From an uncultured Methanobrevibacter sp. (GTDB taxonomy: Archaea > Methanobacteriota > Methanobacteria > Methanobacteriales > Methanobacteriaceae): a DNA stretch of 64,000 bases. The DNA lies in NCBI GenBank assembly GCA_946541845.1, contig CAMNJW010000001.1, positions 1 through 64,000 on the forward strand, in the 5' to 3' direction. The number at the start of each line of letters is the position of its first letter. The stretch's first letter is position 1. The position numbers were made by a program, and so were the translations under genes. Under the pieces are notes generated by a model. That model searched no databases and was not told where the DNA came from. It worked only from the letters and a program-made list of their open reading frames with translations. Positions 54,110 to 62,907 of the stretch are shown piece after piece.

Positions 54110-56773
54110 TTAGAATGAGATACTTGAAGAGTATCCATACAATTTATAGGATTTTGTGTTCCAATTAACTACTTTTCCTAACGAGTTTCTAGAACTTGTT
54201 GCATCACTTACCTTCCAAGTATTTCCAACCAATACCTGAGTCCAGACATGCCCGTATGTACCTCCGCTTGAGAACGTACATTTACCATGACCGTATCTGG
54301 CGGCAAGACCTGCAGTTCTATACATTGCAACAAGCAAATGTGAATGATCTACACAATTACCTGATTTAGCATTTAATGTGCCAACAGCACCATGTTTTGT
54401 ATCATAATAGAAACTATATGATATTGTATCCCTAACATAGTTAAAGATTGCAGTAGCTTTCTGTTTATCAGTTTTTAAACCTTTAGTCAGTTTTGCAACT
54501 AACTTCTTGATTTTAGCATTATTTACTTGACAATTTTTAGTTGCTGCAAGATATGCGGTTAAATCCTTTATAGTGTTCTTAGCATTCAAAGTAGTAGAAG
54601 TACTAGAACTACTTAGAGATTTAATCTCAACATATGATGGCATCCTACCATTGTCATCATAAAATGACACGATACGTGCGAAAGCATAAACCGCCGCTTT
54701 GTAACCAATAGTACCTAATTTAGAACTCACGGTGTTAGGCATCTTACCTTTAGAATCTGCTGTTTTAACAATGCTTTTAGCAACAGAAAGATAATTATAC
54801 AAATTACCTGCGCTATATGTTGATGAAGGACTGCTTGGATTAGCAATATCCTTAACGGCAATATTTGTTTTTTTACCTGCTTTTAAATTAACAATAGCTT
54901 TAGAAGCTAAATACATATATTCAGCGGTGGAATAAGTAATACCACCAATTTTAACAGTTGAAGGTAATTTATGATTCTTTACTATGTATTTTTCAACATT
55001 GTTGGATGCTGCCATAAGCTGTTTGAGTGTAACAGAGTTCACAACATATATTTTTGATGAACCTGAGAAGGAATCCTTGGAATACTTAATCTTATGAGTA
55101 CCATCAGACAAGACTCCTAAACTTACTTTAGCAACACCCTTTGTGTTTGAAGTTCCTTCATATTTCTTACCGTCAACAGTAAATGTTACTTTAGCATTTT
55201 TAACTGGATTGCCTTTGTAATTAAGTATTTTGACAGAGTAAGAAACCATTTTGCCGGGTGTAACGTAAAGATCTGAGCCAACAAATTTTGTTCCTTTAAC
55301 AGAAACATGCTTAGTGACTGTACTTGATTTGTAATGAGTATCAGAAACCACAGTTTTAATGGCATAATAACCGACACCAAGACCTATGCTTTGCTTAGCA
55401 ATACCATTTGAATTGGTTTTATGAGTGTAGGTTTTTCCATTAATAGTGAATTTAACTTTAATATACTTAAGAAGTTTTCCTGATTTGTCCTTTACAGTAA
55501 CCTTATACACAGAACCGTCCTTATAGTTCATGACTAAATTGCCTGCGGATATTTTGGCAGTCTGTTTAGTGCCAACATACAATTTACCAGATTCTGATGA
55601 ACCTGAATAAAATTTATCTCCAGAATAACTATAACTAATAGTGTAAGTACCTTTAGCAAGAGCAGGAATCGTTATGAGAGCGTTCCCCCTCGAATTAGTC
55701 TTAGCGGTTACTTTCTTATTGTTAAATTTAAATACGACTTTCTTATCTTTAATTAAAACATTATGTTTTGATTTTAAAGTAACGATGAAAGTGGATTTTA
55801 CTTTTGGAGATAAGTATGTATTGGTTGAACCATGTGTAAGAGTGGTACCATCTTTTTTAGAAATATAATTATTTGACAACTTTTCCTTAGAGTAAGGGTT
55901 TGTTGTTGTAATAACATATTTACCTGGAGCCAAATTGACTGGCAATTTAGCTACACCATTCTTATCAGTGGTTTTTGTGTAAGTTACACCATTGACTTTA
56001 AATGAAACTTTAGTATTTGCTAATGCATTATAATTTTTCCAAAATGTGACTGAATACTGGGAAACAGATCCATAGTATCTAGTAATGTCGCCTCCATTAA
56101 TTGAGGATAACACTTTAACCTTCTTTGAAAGTGAAGAACTTGAATATGCGGAACTTCCTGCATAACTAAGAGCTACAGTATAAGATCCAACTGACAAAGC
56201 AGCTGTTTTAACTGAAGCGATTCCATTTTTATTACTAGTTGCAGAGTATTTTTTGCCGTTTACTTTCAAAGTGATTTTCTGATTGGCAATAGCTTTTCCG
56301 CTTTTATCTTTCAAGGCAACTTTGAAATATGTGGCTGATTTCGCATAGTGAGTGTCAGACACATCCAAACTTGAAGATATTTTGGAAGAGCTGGCCTCTA
56401 ATTTATCACTTTCAGAAGCGGACAAAACATCACTACCTTCTGAAGAGTTTGTATTTTCATCAATTGCAACAATATCATTGTTGGAAATTTGAACTTTTCC
56501 GTCATTATCCTCCTGTGTGCTTTTTAAATCATCACTTGAAGAATAATCATTCAAATCATCATCATGAGAATTAACTATATTAGTCTCTGAGATAGAATCC
56601 TCGCTAGAAACTTCTAATTTATTTTCTACAGATAATGAATAACCATTATCGGATACTAAATTTGAATCTTCTGTATTTGAACCATTATTTAATTCAGTTG
56701 CACTAACTGCTCCCATTACAAGAAACATTATTAATGCAATGGAAATAAACAAAGTTCTATTTTTTATCGAAAT
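54110..56773 (-). CDS. Secreted pseudomurein-binding, peptidase C71-like surface protein
   Basis: About 887 residues. The signal peptide reads SIKNRTLFISIALIMFLVMGAV-SATE. A Ser/Asp/Asn-rich stretch to residue 135 is followed by five Ig-like repeats (NGKxYxxxTNxxG, APGKYxI) and then two segments typical of pseudomurein-binding repeats (KLPSTVKIGGITYSTAEYMYLASKAIVNL and the KMPNTV../RMPSYVEI region). The end is a cysteine peptidase/transglutaminase domain with GNCVDHSHL, YGHVW and SDATSSRNSLGKVVNWN, close to pseudomurein endoisopeptidases. There is no ATG, GTG or usable TTG at the right place; an ATT (56771-56773), five bases after GAGGTG, is the best start. A TTG at 56752 would remove the basic residues. 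Confidence 0.85.
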   Translation of the reverse strand: MSIKNRTLFISIALIMFLVMGAVSATELNNGSNTEDSNLVSDNGYSLSVENKLEVSSEDSISETNIVNSHDDDLNDYSSSDDLKSTQEDNDGKVQISNNDIVAIDENTNSSEGSDVLSASESDKLEASSSKISSSLDVSDTHYAKSATYFKVALKDKSGKAIANQKITLKVNGKKYSATSNKNGIASVKTAALSVGSYTVALSYAGSSAYSSSSLSKKVKVLSSINGGDITRYYGSVSQYSVTFWKNYNALANTKVSFKVNGVTYTKTTDKNGVAKLPVNLAPGKYVITTTNPYSKEKLSNNYISKKDGTTLTHGSTNTYLSPKVKSTFIVTLKSKHNVLIKDKKVVFKFNNKKVTAKTNSRGNALITIPALAKGTYTISYSYSGDKFYSGSSESGKLYVGTKQTAKISAGNLVMNYKDGSVYKVTVKDKSGKLLKYIKVKFTINGKTYTHKTNSNGIAKQSIGLGVGYYAIKTVVSDTHYKSSTVTKHVSVKGTKFVGSDLYVTPGKMVSYSVKILNYKGNPVKNAKVTFTVDGKKYEGTSNTKGVAKVSLGVLSDGTHKIKYSKDSFSGSSKIYVVNSVTLKQLMAASNNVEKYIVKNHKLPSTVKIGGITYSTAEYMYLASKAIVNLKAGKKTNIAVKDIANPSSPSSTYSAGNLYNYLSVAKSIVKTADSKGKMPNTVSSKLGTIGYKAAVYAFARIVSFYDDNGRMPSYVEIKSLSSSSTSTTLNAKNTIKDLTAYLAATKNCQVNNAKIKKLVAKLTKGLKTDKQKATAIFNYVRDTISYSFYYDTKHGAVGTLNAKSGNCVDHSHLLVAMYRTAGLAARYGHGKCTFSSGGTYGHVWTQVLVGNTWKVSDATSSRNSLGKVVNWNTKSYKLYGYSSSISF

Positions 56774-57235
56774 TTTTCCACCTCTTGGTTCTCATTACGA
56801 AAATTTTATAGTAAAATATGATTATACTAAAATATAGTATTTCATAATGAGTGGATAAAGATATATAATTTAATCTTATATAAATGTTTTTAAAACTTAA
56901 AAATCTGAAAAACTCATTTAAATTAATTAAATTGTCTAAAAAAGATAGAAATCATATATAAATATAAAATAAAAGAATAATTATGTTGAAATAAGCTCAG
57001 ATAAGATTAAATATCTTAAATTTGACTTAAAATTTTAACAATCTAATAAAAAATAAAATTTAAATAATATGTTCTTTTATAAATAAAATCGATTAGAATG
57101 AAACTTTTATAATTAGTTTAAAAAGATTATTATATCAATTAGAAAAAATAACCTAATACGAAAGTATAAAATTAAAAATAACTCATTTAAGTTGAAAAAA
57201 TAAAATTTCCAAAAATTGAAAAAATTGTTGATTAT
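56774..57235. other. Very AT-rich gap between the wall peptidase-like gene and the radical-SAM gene
   Basis: Divergent promoter region of about 460 bases without a gene. The surface-protein promoter (56869-56888, minus) is in it. The plus-strand radical-SAM gene lacks an obvious TATA box or ribosome binding site near its ATG. I find no structured RNA here. Confidence 0.6.
56869..56888 (-). promoter_or_regulatory. Promoter of the second surface-protein gene, identical core to the SRP RNA promoter
   Basis: The 20 bases here are identical to 61347-61366, which form the SRP RNA promoter. The minus-strand core is CATTTATATAAGATTAAA. Transcription would begin near 56858, leaving an 85-base leader before the proposed ATT start. 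Confidence 0.5.
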
Positions 57236-58786
57236 ATGCTATACGAAAAAAACGTGTTCAAAAAAAATATCAAGAATATCGATATCCATTTTGGATTGGC
57301 GTATCCAAATATTTATAGAACTGCAATGTCATCATTAGGATACAATATACTATATAATCAAATAAATGAAAGGGAAAATACTTGGTGTGAGCGAATTATT
57401 TTTCCAAGCACAAATTCAATCGAATCAAATACTCCAAGCAAATATTTTGATATAATAAGCTTTTCTATCCAGTTTGAAGAAGACTATTTCAATGTATTGG
57501 ATATGCTTAAAAGGGCTGAAATACCCCTCAAGAGAAAGGACCGGACAAAAGATGATCCACTCATTATTGCAGGGGGACCATGTGCCACTGCAAATCCGAT
57601 GCCGTTATCCGACTACATTGATGTTTTCATAATTGGTGAAGGTGAAAACATAATAGATAAATTCCTGGACAGATATCTGGAGGGCAAGGACAGAAATCTG
57701 AAAAAATTTTTAGACCTGCCTGGAATCTACATACCTGAATTCAATAACAAGACAAAAATCAATATCATTAAAAATATGGATGATGCGTATCACATCACCC
57801 AACCTATAATAAGTAAAAGCGATGATGAAAATTACCAAACAATATTCAACAATTCAATCATGTTAAATGTTTCAAGGGGATGTACCAGAGGATGCAGGTT
57901 CTGTATGGCAAGTTATCTCTATAGGCCTATGAGAGAGACAAACTACCAAAAGCTAATTGACATTGCTAAAAAAAATCGTGACACAACCGGATTGAATAAA
58001 GTCACTTTAATTGGTGCAGCAGTTTCAGATTATACAGATTTGGAAAAACTGATTACAGGACTTGAAGGTGAAGGATTTCAGATATCAACACCATCACTTA
58101 GAATCGAATCAATAACCAAAGAAACTTTAGAGTCACTCAAAAGAAGTGGACTCAAGACTATCACACTTGCTCCTGAATCTATTGACCACTTGAGAAAAGT
58201 GATAAATAAAGATATACTAGAAAAACAAATTTTTACAGTAATAAAAAATGCAGTTGATCTTGACTTTAAAATAAAATTATATTTCCTAATTGGAATTCCT
58301 GGAGAAACAATGGATGACATAAAAGAATTATGCGAATACATGAAAAAAATAGCCAAAATGCATAATAGCATCAAAAACGTGAAATTCAGTATAAATCCAA
58401 TAATTCCAAAACCCCACACACCATTACAATGGGAGCCTTATGATTTTAAAGACATAAAACGAAAAACCAGATATATTAAAAAAGAAATGCGAAAATATAA
58501 CATTAAGTGCGAAAGTCCTAAAAAAGGACTAGTCCAATATATATTGTCTTGTGGAAATAGGGGCATTGGTGCACTTATTGAAAAATCACTGACAAGGCAA
58601 CCTACATTAAAAGAGTGGAAGGAACTAATTCCAAAATATGATGTAGGGGATGAACTGCCATGGGACAACATTGACGTTGGTGTAAATGAAAGATTCCTAA
58701 GAATAGAGCATAAAAGATTGAAAAATTTAAAGCAAACCCCATGGTGTGAAACAGGCCCATGTTATAACTGCGGTGCCTGCGAATAA
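57236..58786 (+). CDS. B12-binding-type radical SAM protein
   Basis: A 516-residue protein of unknown substrate. The N-terminal half is a cobalamin-binding-like Rossmann region (GLAYPNIYRTAMSSLGYNILYNQINERENTWCERIIFP, then GGPCATANPMPLSDYIDVFIIGEGE near 120). The radical SAM core follows with the cluster motif CTRGCRFCMASYLYRP near 215 and LIGIPGETMDDI near 345. The end has two cysteine groups (CETGPCYNCGACE). The family often acts on large polycyclic or peptide substrates; nothing nearby shows which. The start lacks a ribosome binding site, and conserved sequence begins within 30 residues. Confidence 0.85.
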   Translation: MLYEKNVFKKNIKNIDIHFGLAYPNIYRTAMSSLGYNILYNQINERENTWCERIIFPSTNSIESNTPSKYFDIISFSIQFEEDYFNVLDMLKRAEIPLKRKDRTKDDPLIIAGGPCATANPMPLSDYIDVFIIGEGENIIDKFLDRYLEGKDRNLKKFLDLPGIYIPEFNNKTKINIIKNMDDAYHITQPIISKSDDENYQTIFNNSIMLNVSRGCTRGCRFCMASYLYRPMRETNYQKLIDIAKKNRDTTGLNKVTLIGAAVSDYTDLEKLITGLEGEGFQISTPSLRIESITKETLESLKRSGLKTITLAPESIDHLRKVINKDILEKQIFTVIKNAVDLDFKIKLYFLIGIPGETMDDIKELCEYMKKIAKMHNSIKNVKFSINPIIPKPHTPLQWEPYDFKDIKRKTRYIKKEMRKYNIKCESPKKGLVQYILSCGNRGIGALIEKSLTRQPTLKEWKELIPKYDVGDELPWDNIDVGVNERFLRIEHKRLKNLKQTPWCETGPCYNCGACE

Positions 58787-58848
58787 TATTTCTTAGAAAA
58801 AAATTAATTTACTATAAATTATATATTAATACTAAAGAGGTAAAAGTT

Positions 58849-59967
58849 ATGATAAATCCAGCAAGCAGAACAAAATTAATTGAATTATCCCAAATAAGAA
58901 AAATGTTTGAAGCAACAAAACCTGGTGCAATAAACCTCGGTATTGGAGAACCTGATTTTGATGTGCCACAAAACATTAAAGATGCAATGAAAAGATCCAT
59001 CGATGATAACGATACCCATTATACCCCAAATAAGGGGTATGTTGAATTGAGAGAGGAAATTGTAAAAAAATTCAAAAGAGATAACGGGATAAAGACAAAT
59101 CCTGAAAATGTAATTGTCACTGTTGGAGCAAGTGAGGCACTATATGTCAGTGCACAGGCATTCATTGAAAAAGGTGATGAGGTAATTTTGCCAAATCCTA
59201 GCTTTTTATTGTATGAAGCTGTGCTAAACCTTGCAGGTGGAAGCATCGTACCTGTTGACTGCAAAATGGAAAATGAATTTAAATTAAAAGCAGATGACGT
59301 TGCAGAAAAAATCACAGACAAAACAAAAGCAATCATATTAAATTCACCATCCAATCCAACCGGTGCAGTGATGGAAAAAGAAGACATCAAAGCAATTGCA
59401 GATTTATCAATGGATAAGGATTTCCTAATCATATCAGATGAGATATACGAAAAAATCATTTATGACAAAAAACATTATTCCCCTGCAAAATACAGTGATA
59501 ATGTGATTACCATTAACGGATTTTCAAAAACATATGCAATGACAGGATTAAGGGTGGGCTATTTGAATGCAAACGAAACATACAGCGAAGAACTGTTCAA
59601 AATACATCAAAACAGCATTGCATGTGCCAATTCCACTGCACAAAAAGGAGCATACGAAGCTTTAACAGGTCCGCAAGATGAAGTCCACAAAATGGTCAAT
59701 GAATTTAAAAACAGACGTGACCTAATTGTTTCTAGATTGAATGAAATGGGATACGAAACAGTTAATGCAGAAGGAGCTTTCTATGTATTCCCGAAAATTG
59801 AAGATAAAGACTTTGTTAAAAAAGCAGCAGATGCAGGTGTAGTGACAGTATCCGGAGCAGCATTCGGATCCAACGGTGAAGGACATGTGAGAATGTCTTA
59901 TGCAAACTCATATGAAAATATTGAAAAGGCAATGAATATATTGGAAGAGCGTGTAGTAAATGGATGA
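58849..59967 (+). CDS. Class I/II aminotransferase, probably aspartate-type
   Basis: A PLP enzyme of fold type I, 372 residues. Motifs: INLGIGEPDFDVPQNIKDAMK, ILNSPSNPTGAVMEKEDIKAI, and the PLP lysine in NGFSKTYAMTGLRVGYLNA near residue 230. The Arg of the alpha-carboxylate site is in EGHVRMSYANSYENI near 350. The group includes aspartate, alanine and aromatic aminotransferases, so specificity is uncertain. AGAGGTAAAAGTT precedes the ATG; the CDF transporter overlaps it by eight bases. Confidence 0.88.
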   Translation: MINPASRTKLIELSQIRKMFEATKPGAINLGIGEPDFDVPQNIKDAMKRSIDDNDTHYTPNKGYVELREEIVKKFKRDNGIKTNPENVIVTVGASEALYVSAQAFIEKGDEVILPNPSFLLYEAVLNLAGGSIVPVDCKMENEFKLKADDVAEKITDKTKAIILNSPSNPTGAVMEKEDIKAIADLSMDKDFLIISDEIYEKIIYDKKHYSPAKYSDNVITINGFSKTYAMTGLRVGYLNANETYSEELFKIHQNSIACANSTAQKGAYEALTGPQDEVHKMVNEFKNRRDLIVSRLNEMGYETVNAEGAFYVFPKIEDKDFVKKAADAGVVTVSGAAFGSNGEGHVRMSYANSYENIEKAMNILEERVVNG

Positions 59968-60868
59968 ATTTAGAAGTAAAGGCGGAAGAAAAGCTGCAAC
60001 AGTGGCAATTATTGCAAATTGCATCCTAACGGTTTTAAATATAGCTGTAGGAATAATGTCCGGAAGTTATGCATTAGTATCCGAAGGAGCCCATACATTA
60101 TCTGATGTAGCCACTTCCATAATTGCTTACATAGGATTTGTAATTGGACAAAAACCTGCTGACGATGAACATCCTTTAGGCCATGGACGTGCGGAGGCCA
60201 TAAGCGGATTGATTATTGTTGTATTTTTAGCTATTGTCTCATATGAAATCATAACAGGAGCAATCGACAAAATTATTCATCCCGAACTAATAACCATCCC
60301 AGATACCTATGCTGCAATAATGGCAACAGTGGGAATACTCGTCAATCTAAGAATAAGCGAATATATTATTTCTATTGGAAAGCAAATCAACAGCCCTGCA
60401 ATTGTTGCAGATGGGCAGCATCAAAAAACCGATATTTTCTCATCAATAGCAGTATTGGCAGGAGTTATTGTTTCTAATATGGGATTTCCGATTTTAGATC
60501 CAATTATTGGATTGGTGATTGGATGCCTAATCATAAAAACAGCATATCAGATTGCAAAGGAGAATATAGACAATATTATGGGAAAAGTCCCATCCCAAGA
60601 ATTGATTAATGAAATAAGAGAAGTTGCAAACAAATCCATCAATGTAAATACAGCACATGATATAAAAGTAGATTACTTAGGAGCATATGCAACAGTTACA
60701 TTACATATTGAGCTTGATGGAGACATGAGCTTAAATGAATCCCATAAATTAGCACATATTGTTCAGGAAAGCATTGTTAAAGAAATTCCTATAGTAAAAT
60801 CAGCAACAGTACACACATGCCCAATAGGATTGGAATATAACCATGACCAAGAAATAGATAAATTATAA
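59960..60868 (+). CDS. Cation diffusion facilitator transporter
   Basis: A 302-residue divalent-metal exporter (Zn, Fe, Co or Mn; specificity unseen). Five or six hydrophobic segments are visible. The metal-binding residues are in SEGAHTLSDVATSIIAYIGF (His-x3-Asp), DEHPLGHGRAEAISGL near 72 and DGQHQKTDIFSSI near 153. The C-terminal cytoplasmic domain (about 205-302) includes ATVTLHIELDGDMSLNESHKLAHIVQ. It overlaps the aminotransferase stop, so it is translationally coupled. It ends seven bases from the convergent tRNA. Confidence 0.93.
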   Translation: MDEFRSKGGRKAATVAIIANCILTVLNIAVGIMSGSYALVSEGAHTLSDVATSIIAYIGFVIGQKPADDEHPLGHGRAEAISGLIIVVFLAIVSYEIITGAIDKIIHPELITIPDTYAAIMATVGILVNLRISEYIISIGKQINSPAIVADGQHQKTDIFSSIAVLAGVIVSNMGFPILDPIIGLVIGCLIIKTAYQIAKENIDNIMGKVPSQELINEIREVANKSINVNTAHDIKVDYLGAYATVTLHIELDGDMSLNESHKLAHIVQESIVKEIPIVKSATVHTCPIGLEYNHDQEIDKL

Positions 60869-60874
60869 TAAAAG

Positions 60875-60958
60875 CGCCGGGACGGGGATTTGAACCCCGG
60901 AGGTCATATGACCATCGGATTAGCAGTCCGACGCCGTACCAGGCTGGGCCATCCCGAC
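60875..60958 (-). tRNA. tRNA-Ser (anticodon GCT)
   Basis: An 84-base cloverleaf on the minus strand. The acceptor GTCGGGA/TCCCGGC has one G-U pair and discriminator G. The anticodon stem TCGGA/TCCGA encloses CTGCTAA, anticodon GCT. The variable arm GGTCATATGACC is long as in serine tRNAs and GGTTCAAATCC is the T loop. CCA is not encoded. A minus-strand TATA-like TTTATAAAT at about 60994-61002 suits a start 15-20 bases upstream of the tRNA. Confidence 0.96.
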
Positions 60959-61063
60959 ATATGAAAACAAGTATAATAAATTATATGTAAAAACTTATTT
61001 ATAAACTTAATTATTTATTTAAATGGCATGTTCAAAAGTGGACTAATCTCAAAAATATAAGTG

Positions 61064-61073
61064 ATCTAAAAAA
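61064..61073 (-). terminator. T-run terminator of the SRP RNA
   Basis: The minus-strand sequence reads GGGTTTTTTAGAT immediately after the paired 3' end of the RNA, the oligo-T signal expected for an archaeal stable RNA. Confidence 0.6.
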
Positions 61074-61332
61074 CCCAACTCCGCCCCGGGATTCTACAAG
61101 CATTGAATGTTAACAGTAAAGCTGCTCCCTTCCGGGCCTGACCCATTTCCATATTGAAGATGACTAATCTTTACCCTCCAGTAAAAATCTCACCACCACC
61201 AATCCTGCAGGACGAGGTTTCTATGTTGTTTCTCTTAGGCTTATACTCTCTTAAAAAGCCGCCTCTTGAACTTCAACCGCACCAAAGGGGGTGTGTGCTT
61301 ACAGAGGACCCCTAACCCTCCGGTCTAGCCAC
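61073..61332 (-). ncRNA. Signal recognition particle 7S RNA
   Basis: A 260-base structured RNA on the minus strand. The domain IV hairpin GGGTCAGGCCCGGAAGGGAGC contains the GGAG/AGCA Srp54-binding loop, and the 5' side (GTGGCTAGACCGGAGGGTTAGG) and the 3' end (CCCGGGGCGGAGTTGG) are those of archaeal SRP RNA. A T-run follows directly after the 3' end (61068-61073). Promoter TTTATATAAGATT (minus) lies 25 bases before the 5' end. Limits are within a few bases. Confidence 0.95.
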
Positions 61333-61346
61333 TAATAATTTATGAC

Positions 61347-61366
61347 TTTAATCTTATATAAATGTT
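61347..61366 (-). promoter_or_regulatory. Promoter of the SRP RNA
   Basis: The minus-strand sequence CGAACATTTATATAAGATTAAAG holds a consensus TATA box TTTATATAA (61354-61362) about 25 bases before the predicted RNA start near 61332. The element is 20 bases identical to a promoter at 56869-56888. Confidence 0.6.
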
Positions 61367-61499
61367 CGTAAAAATCAATTACTGGAAAGAAAAAATATTA
61401 CTGTAATAAAAATTAAAAAGATTTCTAGAAAAAAATAAGATTACAGTAACTCTCTAAAAAATAATTAAATTAAAAAATATAAAAAAATAATGATTTAAA

Positions 61500-61886
61500 T
61501 TAGAAAATCTCTTGAATGATATCTCCATCAGATATAATACCTACTAATTTTCCATTTTCAACTACAGGAAGTTGATTTAGGATTCCAGAAGAGGAAGCTT
61601 CTTTCATTATATTAATTGCAGTTTCCAAATCATCTTCAGGAGAAACAGTGACAACAGATTTAATCATTATTTCCTCAACAGCAGTTCCCAATTCATATTT
61701 ATCCAATATAAGATTATGGCCAACATCTGTTGCAGTAATAATGCCCACTAGTTTATCATCCTCAACTACGGGAAGAGAACTAATTTTATTTTTCATCAAT
61801 TTTTCAAATGCACAAACAACATCAATGTCTGAAGTGGTTGTTAGTACATCAGTTGTCATTATTTCCTTGACTTTCTTGCTCAACAT
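61500..61886 (-). CDS. CBS-domain protein
   Basis: A 128-residue protein of two CBS domains (VKEIMTTDVLTTTSDIDVVCAFEKLMK and VEEIMIKSVVTVSPEDDLETAINIMKE). Such pairs usually bind adenosyl ligands and act alone or on a partner. Its start lies inside the 2-phosphoglycerate kinase gene: GGAGG stands seven bases before the ATG at 61884-61886, four before the ATG at 61889. The first domain needs the residues before MTTDVL, so the overlapping start is right. Confidence 0.9.
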   Translation of the reverse strand: MLSKKVKEIMTTDVLTTTSDIDVVCAFEKLMKNKISSLPVVEDDKLVGIITATDVGHNLILDKYELGTAVEEIMIKSVVTVSPEDDLETAINIMKEASSSGILNQLPVVENGKLVGIISDGDIIQEIF

Positions 61887-62778
61887 CATCTATACCTCCG
61901 AATTTTTCAAGTATATCATTTACCATGATATCTATTGTTTCATTTATATCCACATTGTTAATTATGCGAGAATCATGAATTTTAGCCTGTTCAACTAAAA
62001 ATTTTTGTGTTTTTCTAATAGTGGAGAAGTTATCCATATATCTTTCAAGAGACCTTTTAACCCATGGTTGCCTACATCTTGAGTAAAATCTTTGTTTATG
62101 TGCCTCTTCATCATCAACAGTTAAAGTGAATATAATTATATTATTATTTTCCATCAATTCCTGTTTGATGAACCCAGGAACAACATGAACACCTTCAATG
62201 ATTGTACTAATTCCTTCCTTAGCAGATCTTTCTATGATTGCTTCAATACCTACATTAACCACATCAACATGACTAATAAAACCTTCTATTACAGAATCAA
62301 TCCGAATTGAAGGAGTTCTTATACTTTCATAAGCATCAAAACTTGATTTATGAATAACAGGACTTAACTCTTTAGAGACAATCTTCCTCATTACCTCCCG
62401 AATCATGTCAGTGCTGATAAGGTTTTTTAATCTCAATCTATTAGCTAACTCAAATGCCATGGAAGAAGTTCCCACACCAGATGCTCCTCCTATCAGGATA
62501 ATCAACGGTTTTTTTGAAGTTCTCAAAGACCTCAAATTTTTATATTTAATAGCAATATTTTCATCTATACTTTTTAGATGATTTAAGACAACATCCGCTA
62601 ACTCATAGCTGGGAATTTCAGTAATATTCTTCTGAATTAACTTCGCTTCAATATCGCTGGCTATATCATAAGCTCTTTGGGACCCGATATCCGCAACATT
62701 GAGTGAACGAGACAGGATTCCTTTAGAAAAAGGTTCTTTATACTTTTTACCATCTACATCTCCTGTAACCCAAATCAT
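61849..62778 (-). CDS. pgk2: 2-phosphoglycerate kinase
   Basis: It phosphorylates 2-phosphoglycerate to 2,3-bisphosphoglycerate, precursor of cyclic 2,3-diphosphoglycerate, a solute known from Methanobacteriales and Methanothermus. The 309 residues begin with an ATP-cone-like domain (FSKGILSRSLNVADIGSQRAYDIASDIEAKL at about 18-48). The P-loop is ILIGGASGVGTSSMAFELANRL near 95. IEGVHVVPGFIKQE and RFYSRCRQPWVKRSLERYMDNF follow. The last 14 codons overlap the CBS gene. Confidence 0.9.
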   Translation of the reverse strand: MIWVTGDVDGKKYKEPFSKGILSRSLNVADIGSQRAYDIASDIEAKLIQKNITEIPSYELADVVLNHLKSIDENIAIKYKNLRSLRTSKKPLIILIGGASGVGTSSMAFELANRLRLKNLISTDMIREVMRKIVSKELSPVIHKSSFDAYESIRTPSIRIDSVIEGFISHVDVVNVGIEAIIERSAKEGISTIIEGVHVVPGFIKQELMENNNIIIFTLTVDDEEAHKQRFYSRCRQPWVKRSLERYMDNFSTIRKTQKFLVEQAKIHDSRIINNVDINETIDIMVNDILEKFGGIDDVEQESQGNNDN

Positions 62779-62907
62779 ATTATCACTCTTAATGTATTAA
62801 TCTGAATTTATGTATAAAATTAATGTTAAATAAAAGTTGTTATTTGATTTTTGGTAAAAAGCAATGAAAAAATTAAATAAAAAAAGAAAAAAATAGTGAA
62901 TAAAAGA

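Noticed and set aside
56329-56574. Plus-strand open frame rich in His and Asn opposite the second surface-protein gene
   Set aside because: Antisense reading of a Ser/Asp/Asn-rich region; no start signal or family pattern.
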